From the NCBI GenBank assembly GCA_006176705.1, contig QRFJ01002103.1, forward strand, positions 186,001 through 250,000: a DNA stretch of 64,000 nucleotides, read 5' to 3'. The notes under the pieces are model-generated. The model was not told the DNA's origin, searched no databases, and was given only the letters and a program-made list of their open reading frames with translations. This document shows positions 13,251-22,310 of the stretch, piece by piece. The position numbers and the translations under genes were made by a program. Source of the DNA: Cocos nucifera (lineage: Eukaryota; Streptophyta; Magnoliopsida; Arecales; Arecaceae). Positions within the stretch are counted from its first letter, which is position 1. Every line of letters starts with the position of its first letter.

Positions 13251-13785
13251 AAAGTTCAAAGAATTCAGACATGAAGTAGAAAAACAAACTGGAAAACCCA
13301 TTAAGGTTCTTCGATCAGATCGAGGAGGTGAATACCTTAGCCGGGAATTCCTAGACTATCTTAAGGAAAATGGCATAGTCTCTCAATGGACTCCACCAGG
13401 AACACCTCAACTCAACGGGGTTTCAGAACGGAGAAATCGGACTCTATTGGATATGGTTCGATCCATGATGAGCTTCACAGACCTCCCAGATTTTCTTTGG
13501 GGACATTCATTATTAACTTCAATCTATTTACTGAATAGGGTTCCCTCTAAAACCGTTCCTACCACACCGTATGAGATATGGCACGGTAAGAAACCAAGTC
13601 TGAGTCATCTCAGAATTTGGGGTTGTCCGGCTTATGTCAAAAGACAACAAGCGGACAAGTTAGAGTTTAGGTCCTTTAGAGCTCGATTCATAGGATATCC
13701 TAAAGAGTCATTAGGATACTATTTCTACATTCCAGAAGACCACAATGTGATTGTGAGTCGACATGCCATATTTCTTGAAAAATAG
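13251..13785 (+). pseudogene. Integrase core and carboxy-terminal part
   Basis: Continues integrase one frame over from the upstream segment. Readable motifs are VLRSDRGGEY (second catalytic aspartate), GIVSQWTPP and NGVSERRNRTLLD (catalytic glutamate), then the copia carboxy-terminal stretch with KKPSLSHLRIWGCPAYVK and RFIGYPKESLGYYFY. It ends at TAG 13783 after IFLEK. The downstream frame continues in phase, so this is one internal UAG in a linker. Integrase would insert the cDNA in the nucleus. Confidence 0.85.
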
Positions 13786-15110
13786 TTTATTCAAGATAGT
13801 GGCATTGGAAAGCAGATTAAGCTTGATGAGAAAGTCTCACAAGCAGAAAGAGCTAAGGACCAAGTGGAACCAAATCAGGTTGAGCCAATAAGAACACTAC
13901 CTCCTCCACCTCGTAGATCGGAAAGAGTTTCCCGTCCCCCTGAAAGATACTTAGGTATTATTTCAGAGGATGTAGAGGAAATGTTCCTCATAGGTAATGG
14001 TGCTCATGGTGATGATCCCAAAACCTACAACGAGGCGATATCAGATATCGACTCCGAGAAATGGCTTGAGGCAATGAAGTCAGAGATCGACTCGATGCAC
14101 TCAAACCAAGTCTGGACCTTGGTAGATCCACCAGAAGGTATAGTACCTATTGGGTGTAAATGGATCTTCAAGAGAAAGATTGGTGCAGATGGGAATGTGG
14201 AGACATTCAAGGCTAGACTGGTGGCAAAAGGTTATAGTCAACGTGAAGGCATTGACTATCAGGATACCTTTTCCCCGGTAGCTATGCTAAAATCCATCCG
14301 CACATTGCTTGCTGTTGCAGCCTATTTCGATTATGAAATATGGCAAATGGACGTGAAAACGGCATTCCTAAATGGATATCTTGAGGAAGATATCTATATG
14401 GAACAGCCGCTAGGTTTCACATCCAGTGATACTGATCACAAGGTTTGCAAGCTGCAAAGGTCCATATATGGACTTAAGCAAGCATCTCGGAGCTGGAACA
14501 CTCGTTTCAATGATGTGATCAAAAAGTTTGGTTTCATCAAAAATGAAGAGGAACCATGTGTTTTCAAAAGGGTCAGTGGGAGCGCTGTTGTCTTCCTCGT
14601 ATTGTACGTGGATGACATCCTCCTTATTGGGAATGATATTCCCATGTTGACATCAGTCAAGATGTGGTTGTCTAAGGAATTCTCCATGAAAGACCTAGGT
14701 GAAGCATCCTTTATTCTAGGAATTAAGGTCTATAGGGATAGACCGAATAGGATGCTAGGACTTTCACAGAAGATGTACATAGAGGAAGTACTAAAGAGGT
14801 TTAGTATGGAAAACTCTAAGAGGGGATTAATACCCTTCAGACATGGTATTCATCTTTCCAAGAAGATGTGCCCCAGCACACCTGAGGAAATAGAACGCAT
14901 GAGCAAGATCCCTTATGCTTCTGCAATAGGGAGCCTCATGTATGCCATGCTATGTACACGACCTGATATAGCCCATGCTGTGAGTGTCACAAGCAGATAT
15001 CAGTCAAATCCAGGTGAAGAACACTGGACTTCTGTGAAATGTATCCTTAAGTACTTGAGAAGAACTAAGGATATGATGTTGGTCTTTGGTAATGGAGAAC
15101 TCCAAGTTCC
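13786..15110 (+). pseudogene. Reverse transcriptase and start of RNase H
   Basis: Open in the same phase as the integrase segment after the UAG. The proline-rich linker (LPPPPRRSERVSRPPERYLG, near 13900) leads into the RVT_2 domain: KWLEAMKSEIDSM, GCKWIFKRKIG, ARLVAKGYSQ, MDVKTAFLNGYLEEDIYMEQP, GLKQASRSWN and the catalytic YVDD box (LVLYVDDILLIG, near 14605). No stop falls in the domain. A one-base shift near 15104-15112 throws the frame into a false end at 15150. Confidence 0.88.
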
Positions 15111-15586
15111 AGGGATACACAGACTCGGACTTCATGTCCGATATAGATGATCGAAAGTCGACATCTGGAAGTCTGTTTGTGTGCAATGGTGGAGCTGTCA
15201 GCTGGAAGAGTTCCAAGCAAACTGTGATAGCAGATTCCACCATGGAAGCAGAATATATAGCTGCATCAGAGGCTGCAAAGGAAGCGTTCTGGTACAAGAA
15301 GTTTGCTGCAGAAATTGGAGTAATGCCATCAGATGCCATTCCTCTTTACTGCGACAACAATGGCGCCATAGCCCTTGCTAAGGAGCCGAGGTCTCACCAG
15401 AAGTCCAAGCACATTGAGCGGCGATATCATCTCATCCGCGATTACCTTGAGAAAGGTTACGTTGAGGTCAAGAGAGTCAACTCCACAGATAATGTGGCAG
15501 ACCCACTTACAAAGCCGTTGGGCCAGCAGAAGATCGAAGCCCACCTTGAGAAGATGGGACTTAGACTTGTAGCCAATTGGCTTTAG
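15104..15586 (+). pseudogene. RNase H, carboxy-terminal end of the polyprotein
   Basis: Copia RNase H in the frame after the shift: GYTDSDFMSDIDDRKSTSG, the active-site stretch TMEAEYIAASEA, YCDNNGAIALAKEP, KHIERRYHLIRD and the terminal ADPLTKPL. It ends at TAG 15584, 14 bases before the LTR, as is usual. Acidic residues of the active site are present. It would degrade the RNA strand of the hybrid during reverse transcription. Confidence 0.86.
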
Positions 15587-15589
15587 GAC

Positions 15590-15598
15590 AAGTGGGAG
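15590..15598 (+). other. Polypurine tract of copy 2
   Basis: AAGTGGGAG two bases before the 3' LTR start TGTTAG. Confidence 0.75.
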
Positions 15599-15600
15599 AT

Positions 15601-17890
15601 TGTTAGATATATGTGCCCTAGAAGCCAGAATTGGCTGACACTTGTAATACACTTCTAGGGGCAAAATTGTAATTTTGACTATAATTAATGAAATGGGTTA
15701 TTTTCTATCACACATGTGTATTTAGTGTCTGTGATACATCCTTTGAGTTAATGGTAATGATAATTCATATTTTCAAGAGTTGAAAATTTAAGACATGAAT
15801 AATCATTATTAACTCATAAACAGCTCCCGACCATAGGATCATCACGAGGATGGTGATTGATCCGGAAGGTTGGTGTACGATCGCTTCTCTTTAGTAGATG
15901 AGTCTTGAGTCTACGGTGTGGAGACACCGGAGCGAGAGTACAGGTACTCGTTAGAGAACGAGGGCACTGAGCGTGACCACCTCGAGTAGTCATTAGGGAG
16001 TCTACCTTCTCGTCAATGACTGACTCGATGCTGCAGTAGTGTGTCTGGTTCTTTGACCTGAGATGCATCGGCAGTTCACCTTGAGGGTGTTATAGTTTGA
16101 CTACACCATTACTCGGTCTCCTAGCCATATGGAACCCTGAGGTGTATGTTGGCTATGACATGTTCATTGTAGGAACTGGATTGCATCAAGATGGGATCTA
16201 TCTACCTCGGTGGTAGAGGAGTAGCCCTATGATGATCATGAGAATCAAGTCCAGAAAGCCCATGGCCATGGTAGAGTGAAATAATAGAAAGAGTTTCTAT
16301 TTAGATTTTCACATTGGACTCGAATCGAATGATTACATCATATGACAGAGACTAGGGTTTGACGAGTTCACCTTAACCCTAATCTGATCGGGGCTCAAGA
16401 TAGAAGAACTGAATCACACAGGTAGCTGCACCAAGAGGTTCGCATTCAGCTCTGATGGGTTGCCACCATATACTGCTAGGTGTCACTGGTGGATTTTGGG
16501 AGCAATTAGAATGATTTAGATGATCGATCATTCTAGCTGTTCGAATCAGAAGAGTTCTGATCCATCGAAAGGAGTTTCGATGATGTCTATGATAGAGATC
16601 ATGACATATCCCATTACCATACAGAACTGAACCTAACTGGGTCACACAAACAAGGGTTTGAATCTGGTGATCATCAATTGAACTGATCTAGTTCAATTGA
16701 TCTGAATGAGATTCAATTAGGTTCAAGGAAATCGTGCTAGCACTCGATTGAACCTAACGTTCTTCTTTTACTATCATAAATAAGTTGTCCTGACTGAGCC
16801 AAAGGAGTTTGTGCTCAATCAGAGGCCTTCATATGGTCTGACTGGAGGTTGTCCAAGTCAGAATAGGTTGTCTTATTTGTAAGACATTACCTGCCATTTT
16901 TGGTCACCTGCCATTTCTTGTTCTTTGACTTTGGTCAAAAGTCTACCTTTGACTGGTCAAACGTTGACCATTCACCCTTTGACTTTTGACCACATGTCAT
17001 GCACCTATTGGAGAGCTGGTGGGGGCTTGTCCCCCTGCCAGAACCTGGCAAGGAGAAGGGCGCACGCCAAGGGTGGCGTGAGCCCAAGTAGGAGGCGCCT
17101 AGGAGTCCTTGTTGGACAAGGACTCCACCTCCCTTTAGGATTCCAATCAGAGTTCTACTAAGAATCCAGTTTGACTGGTCTTAGGCGCCCTCTAAGGAGG
17201 AATCCAGGGGTCTCTTTTTCAACCAATCAGATTTAGATCTGATTTCACAAAGGGTTGTGATTGGTTGAGAGGAAGAGGAGTTGGATCACAAGCTTAGGTC
17301 TATAAATAAGACCCTGCGCCCAACCCTAAATCCTAAGTCAAGAAGTCTTCAATGAAAGAGATTTCCCACGTCCAAGGCTGCCTCTCCCCTCCTTCTCCAT
17401 GCCATACTCTCTTCTCCCCTTGCTCTCCACGTCCAAAAGTGTTTTGGACTTAGTTTGGTGCGATTCAGATCAAGGAAAGGCGATCAAAAGCAAGAAGGCT
17501 GCGCTGCTGCAAAAGGACGACTGCAGATCTTCAAAAGAGTTTTGAAGATCCTCCAGATCAGATCCAGATCTGATTTTTGGAGGTGTGATAGAGAAGAAGA
17601 GGTTCTCCAGATCCAACCCGAGTGGATACCGGTAGAGGCCAGGCGCTTGCGTGGCTAAGATCCAGAACCTTCCGCTGCAATCAGGATCATCTACAGGGTA
17701 ATAGGATTACCCAAATCAGGTAAATTAAATTTGATTTAATTTATCTTATTTTATTTTATTTATTAAAATAATAAGAATCAGATCTGAAACATATCAAGAT
17801 CTGATTAAGATCAAGAGAAAATTTTTGAAATATATCTCTTGATCTAATCAGATCTGGACGAACCTGGACCGGGAAATCAGGATTTCCTTC
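15601..17890 (+). repeat. 3' LTR of copy 2
   Basis: Complete family 1 LTR of about 2.29 kb, from TGTTAGATATATGTGCCC to GGATTTCCTTC. The last base of TTCA is changed or lost at the junction. It contains inverted repeats at its start (CCCTAGAAG with CTTCTAGGG) and a TATA box at 17301. Confidence 0.9.
17301..17308 (+). promoter_or_regulatory. TATA box of the copy 2 3' LTR
   Basis: TATAAATA as in the 5' LTR, but the bases directly upstream differ (CACAAGCTTAGG against CACGCAAGAGG). It could drive read-out into 17891-18740. Confidence 0.65.
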
Positions 17891-17925
17891 TTGGTCAGAG
17901 AGGGTCTGGCGCCTCCCTTAAAAGT
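17891..17925. other. Unmatched junction DNA right of copy 2
   Basis: About 35 bases (starting TTGGTCAGAGAGGG) between the copy 2 LTR end and the point where the reverse LTR resumes. About 490 bases of the LTR middle are missing here relative to an intact LTR. Confidence 0.55.
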
Positions 17926-18740
17926 GATTCAGTTCTTCTATCTTGAGCCCCGATCAGATTAGGGTTAAAGGTGAACTCGTCAAACCCTAGTCTCTGTCAT
18001 ATGATGTAATCATTCGATTCGAGTCCAATGTGAAAATCTAAATAGAAACTCTTTCTATTATTTCACTCTACCATGGCCATGGATTTCTGGACTTGATTCT
18101 CATGATCATCATAGGGCTACTCCTCTACCACCGAGGTAGATAGATCCCATCTTGATGCAATCCAGTTCCTACAATGAACATGCTATAGCCAACATACACC
18201 TCAGGGTTCCATATGGCTAGGAGACCGAGTAATGGTGTAGTCAAACTATAACACCCTCAAGGTGAACTGCCGATGCATCTCAGGTCAAAGAACCAGACAC
18301 ACTACTGCAGCATCGAGTCAGTCATTGACGAGAAGGTAGACTCCCTAATGACTACTCGAGGTGGTCACGCTCAGTGCCCTCGTTCTCTAACGAGTACCTG
18401 TACTCTCGCTCCGGTGTCTCCACACCGTAGACTCAAGACTCATCTACTAAAGAGAAGCGATCGTACACCAACCTTCCGGATCAATCACCATCCTCGTGAT
18501 GATCCTATGGTCGGAAGCTGTTTATGAGTTAATAATGATTATTCATGTCTTAAATTTTCAACTCTTGAAAATATGAATTATCATTACCATTAACTCAAAG
18601 GATGTATCACAGACACTAAATACACATGTGTGATAGAAAATAACCCATTTCATTAATTATAGTCAAAATTACAATTTTGCCCCTAGAAGTGTATTACAAG
18701 TGTCAGCCAATTCTGGCTTCTAGGGCACATATATCTAACA
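17926..18740 (-). repeat. Reverse-oriented family 1 LTR, right piece
   Basis: Reverse complement of the first 815 or so bases of the family 1 LTR, ending TAGGGCACATATATCTAACA, the exact complement of the LTR start. Identity to the copy 2 LTRs is about 99%: an 84-codon open stretch here (18273-18527) is identical on the opposite strand at 7690-7944 and 15814-16068. After it, CTATGA repeats the bases before 6500. Confidence 0.9.
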
Positions 18741-20385
18741 CTATGATGATCATGAGAATCAAGTCCATAAGCCCATGGCCTTGGCAGAGTGAAATAATAG
18801 GAGTTTCTATTAAGATTTTCACATTGGACTTAAATCGAATGATTAATCATATGATGGATATTAGGGTTTGACGAGATTACCTTAATCCTTATCCAGTCGG
18901 GGCTTAAGATAGAAGAACTTAATCACATAGGTAATTGCACTGAGAGGTTGATTTTCAGTTCTAATGGATTGCCACCATATACTACTATGTGTCATTGGTG
19001 GATTTTGAGAGCAATTAGAATGATTTAGATGATCAATCATACTAGTTGTCTGAATCAGAAAAGTTCTAATCCATCGGAAGGTGTTTCGATGATATCGATG
19101 ATAGAGATCGTGACATTTCTCATTACCATATAGAATTGATCCTAATTGGATCACACAAATAAGTGTTTCGATCTGGATTTCATCAATTAGACTAATTCAG
19201 TTTAATTGATTTGAATTAGATTCAATTAGGTTCAAGAAAATTGTGCTAGCACATGATTGAGCCTAATGTTCTCCTTTAATTATCACTAAAGTTTATCTCA
19301 ATTGAGCCAAATATTTTTTGACTCACTTAGATATCTTTACTTGGTCTAACTAGAGCTTGTCCAGGTTAGAAAATGATTGTCTTAATTTATGAGATGAATT
19401 TTAGACAACACCTATCATTTTCTGTCACCTACTAAATCTTGTTTCGGACATTTGGTCAAACGTTGAACTTTGACACTTAGACAGCTGCCCATGTGTCAAG
19501 CCATCATAGAAGAGAATTTTTGGACCAGTCCACTTGCTAAGTAGATGGATAAGGGCCGTACACCTAGGGAGGCATGCACCCTTGGATAGAGCATCTAGAG
19601 TCCCATAGAGATGGGACTCCAGTTGCTTCGGGTTTCTACCTAGGTGGTGCCAAAGATATGTCTTTGACTAGTCTTGGTGCCATCTAAGGATGATTCAGAG
19701 GAGCTCTCATCTGATTGGATCAGATGATGTCATCCCACCAATCGGATTTATATCTAATTGCATAAAAGATCATGGTTGGTCGGGATGATGTGGCACCGCA
19801 TGGTGCAATAGGGTCTATAAAAACCTGTCTGCGCCAAGGTCTAAAAAGCTTGATCCATTGCCCACATCACAAGATTGCCCCTCTCCCTCCTCCACACCAG
19901 CTTTGGATCTTCTCTCTCCTATCCACACTAAACAATTTTTGGACTTTAGTTTATTGCGATCCAAGCAAGAGAAAGGCGACAGGAAAAGAAAGAAGGTAGC
20001 ACTGCTGCAAGAGAGAACTCACATCTCCGAAAGAAGTTTTGAAGATCTTCAAAATCAAATCCAGATCTAATTTTTGGAGAGATGATAAAGAAGGAGATGA
20101 TCTCCAGATCCTATCTATATGGATACTGGCAGAGGCTATGCACTTGCATGGCTAGATCCAAAATCTCAGACAGACATCAGGATTATCACAAGATAATTAG
20201 ATTACCCTCAATAAGATAAATTAAATTAGATTTAATTTTTATTTTATTTTATTTTATTAGATCAATAATATCAAATCTAGAAAGCCTCAGATATGATCTA
20301 GATCCAAGAGAAAAATTTTTGAAATATCTCTCTTAATCCATCAGATCTGAACGAACCTGATCTGGAAAACTAGGTTTTTCCTTCA
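18741..20385 (+). repeat. 3' LTR of copy 1, second part
   Basis: Continues the copy 1 LTR from CTATGATGATCATGAG to TTCCTTCA. It is diverged from copy 2, including CpG losses. It carries a TATA-like GGTCTATAAAAACC near 19812. It holds no gene. Confidence 0.82.
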
Positions 20386-20597
20386 GTTACGTGAGGGTCT
20401 ATTTTAGGCTAGGGTCTGGGTTGATCCTAGGGCTCTTAAGGCCTGATTTGAGAGGTCTTAAGGGGGCTATCTCATGTATGGATCGGATCTAGATCTAAAG
20501 AATAAGAGCATAGGAGACATGGGTGTACATGGGCTTGGTGAGTGCTTTTATGTATTGGGTTAGCCAAGGAGTTTTTTGGTTGGGCCTAATGGCTATG

Positions 20598-20605
20598 TAT
20601 AAATA
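20598..20605 (+). promoter_or_regulatory. TATA box in the family B LTR
   Basis: TATAAATA in GGCTATGTATAAATACATAG, followed about 60 bases later by a CT-rich tract. Confidence 0.55.
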
Positions 20606-20948
20606 CATAGTTTGTATTAGGATTTTAGAAAAGAGTGGAATATAGACCTTTTCTCCCTCAATTCTCTCTTCTTCTCTTCTCTTTAGTGTAGTTGCCCTAG
20701 GTTCTTGAAGAAGCCCTAGAGAGGGGGGGCGTCTTCCTTAAGCCCAAGGAGGAAGGCACTCCATCATAGATCCAGATGGAGGATCGATGGTTTGCTGCCC
20801 AAAGAGAACATCACATATTCTTTTAGGTCTATGCTAAAGATTAGGTGCTTCCATAATATGGTATCAATACTTATGATGTCAAGGATGATTGGCATTCGAG
20901 TGATATCATGGGTCTATAATTTCGTATCAGAGATAGTTGATGCCAGTA

Positions 20949-20953
20949 TATTA
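20949..20953. repeat. Left target duplication of copy 3
   Basis: TATTA directly before TGAAGG. The same five bases follow TAACA at 30180-30184. Confidence 0.85.
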
Positions 20954-22310
20954 TGAAGGAAAATCCTAATTTTTCGAGGTTAGGTTCGTTCAGATTTGAT
21001 TGGATCGAGAGGTATACTTCAAAAATTACCTCTTAGATCCTAATCAGATCTGACACTTTTCAGATCTTATTTATGATTTGATAATTAAGAAAATAAAATT
21101 AAATTAATTCTAAATTAATTTTATCTTGATTTTGGATAATCTGATTACCCATTGATGATCCTGCCAAAGTCCTAAGATTATGGATCTAGCCACGCAAGCG
21201 CCTAGCCTCTACCGGTATCCACTCGGGCTAGATCTAGAGATCTTCTTCTTTTCTTTCTTTTCTACAAAAATCAAATTTAGAGAATCTTCAAAACTTCTTT
21301 TGAAGATCACCCATTATCTCTGCAGCAGTGCTGCCTTCTTCCTTTTTCGTCAGCCTTTCCTTGCCTGAGTTGCACTAATCTGAAGGCCCAACTTCCTTGG
21401 GCATGGAGAAGAGGGAGAGGGCCAGATGGTGGCATGGAGAATGGAGAGGGGTAGCCTTAGGGCATGTCTTGGAAGAGGAGTGCTCAAAAGTGGGCGCAGA
21501 TAGGGTCTTTTTATAGACTCTGCTGTGCCATGCAGTGCTGCATCACCCCAGCTAATCACGTTGCTTGGTGCAATCAGATCTAAATCTGATTGGTGGGATG
21601 ACATCACCTGATCCAATCAGATGAAGGTTCCATAGGTTCACTCTTAGATGGTGCCTAAGACTGGTCAAAGTAGATACCCAAGAGTCACCTAAGTAGAAAC
21701 CAAGAAGCAACCTAGAGTCCCATCCGCATGGGACTCCAACATCCCTATCCATTGGCGCACGCCATCCTAGGCATGCATCCCCTTCTTTCCAATTTCTAGA
21801 GAGGGGACAATCCCCTATCTACTCTTCAATAAGTGCATGACACATGGGCAGATGTCCAAGGGTCAAAGGTCAATGTTTGACCAAGTCAAAGTACAAAAAT
21901 TAGTAGGTGATGGAAAATGGCAGGTGTTGTCTCAAATTTATCTCATAAATTAAGATAACCCTTTTCTGACATGGCAAGCTTCAGTCAAACCAGGTAAAGG
22001 TACCTGAGTAAGCACAAACTCATTTAGCTCAGTCGAGATAACTTTATGATAGAAAAAAGGAGAATGTTAGGCTCAATCGTGTGATAGCACGATTTCCTTG
22101 AACCTAATTGAATCTTATTCAAATCAATTGAACTGGATTAGCCCAATTGATGATATCCAGATCCAAACCCTTATTTGTGTGACCCAGTTAGGTTCAGTTC
22201 TATATGATAATAGGATATGTCATGATCTCCATCATCGACATCATCGAAACTCTTTTCGATGGATCAGAACTCTTCTGATTTAGACAACTTAGAATGATCG
22301 ATCATCTAAA
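20954..22310 (-). repeat. 3' LTR of copy 3, truncated
   Basis: Reverse LTR from its true 3' end (TGAAGGAAAATCC at 20954) to about 22310. There LTR sequence corresponding to position 16507 of the copy 2 LTR is fused directly to the end of RNase H. About 900 bases of LTR, the polypurine tract and the last few pol codons are gone. Confidence 0.82.

Larger units (their letters stand above)
7493..17890 (+). mobile_element. Ty1/copia family 1, copy 2 (young, nearly complete)
   Basis: Forward copia element with two LTRs (7493-9762 and 15601-17890) that are nearly identical over 2.27 kb, apart from small clusters near the TATA box. It has a primer site at 9765, a 1.86-kb leader, a gag-pol region (11640-15586), a polypurine tract before 15601 and the domain order typical of copia. 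High LTR identity means recent insertion. No clean target duplication is visible, because the first 16 bases of the 5' LTR are replaced. Coding is interrupted by one UGA, one UAG and two +1 shifts, all also found in older copies. I am confident of copia, less of the lineage; the long LTR and leader would fit an Angela/Tork-like clade. Confidence 0.92.
1..20385 (+). mobile_element. Ty1/copia family 1, copy 1 (old, interrupted)
   Basis: A full-length-type copia retrotransposon in forward orientation whose 5' LTR lies before the window. The window opens inside the primer site, followed by a leader, a decayed gag-pol frame (1875-5855), a polypurine tract just before 5868 and a 3' LTR. The LTR starts at 5870 as TATTAGATATG (family start TGTTAGATAT) and stops matching at 6499. 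It resumes at 18741 in the same sequence context, CTATGATGATCATGAG, and ends TTCCTTCA at 20385. The two LTR pieces sum to about 2.28 kb, the length of the intact family 1 LTR. Everything from 6500 to 18740 is later insertion. Many stops and indels against copy 2 make this the older copy. Confidence 0.85.
20386..20953 (+). repeat. LTR of copia family B, distal part
   Basis: Unrelated to family 1. It has a TATA box at 20598, a polypyrimidine stretch at 20658-20695 and an R/U5-like tail. Its last bases continue after copy 3 at 30185-30193, shortly before a copia primer site, so it is a 5' LTR. Its beginning is not visible; it abuts the copy 1 LTR, suggesting copy 1 inserted into it. Confidence 0.65.

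Noticed and set aside
18273..18527. 84-codon frame identical in three places (also 7690-7944 and 15814-16068)
   Set aside because: Identity reflects the repeated LTR. The frame is in non-coding LTR sequence and is not kept in the older copies.
6500..18740. Assembly artefact producing inverted LTR copies
   Set aside because: Not fully excluded, but the inner ends carry unrelated filler, the target CTATGA is on both sides and the outer LTR resumes precisely, which a simple misassembly would not create.
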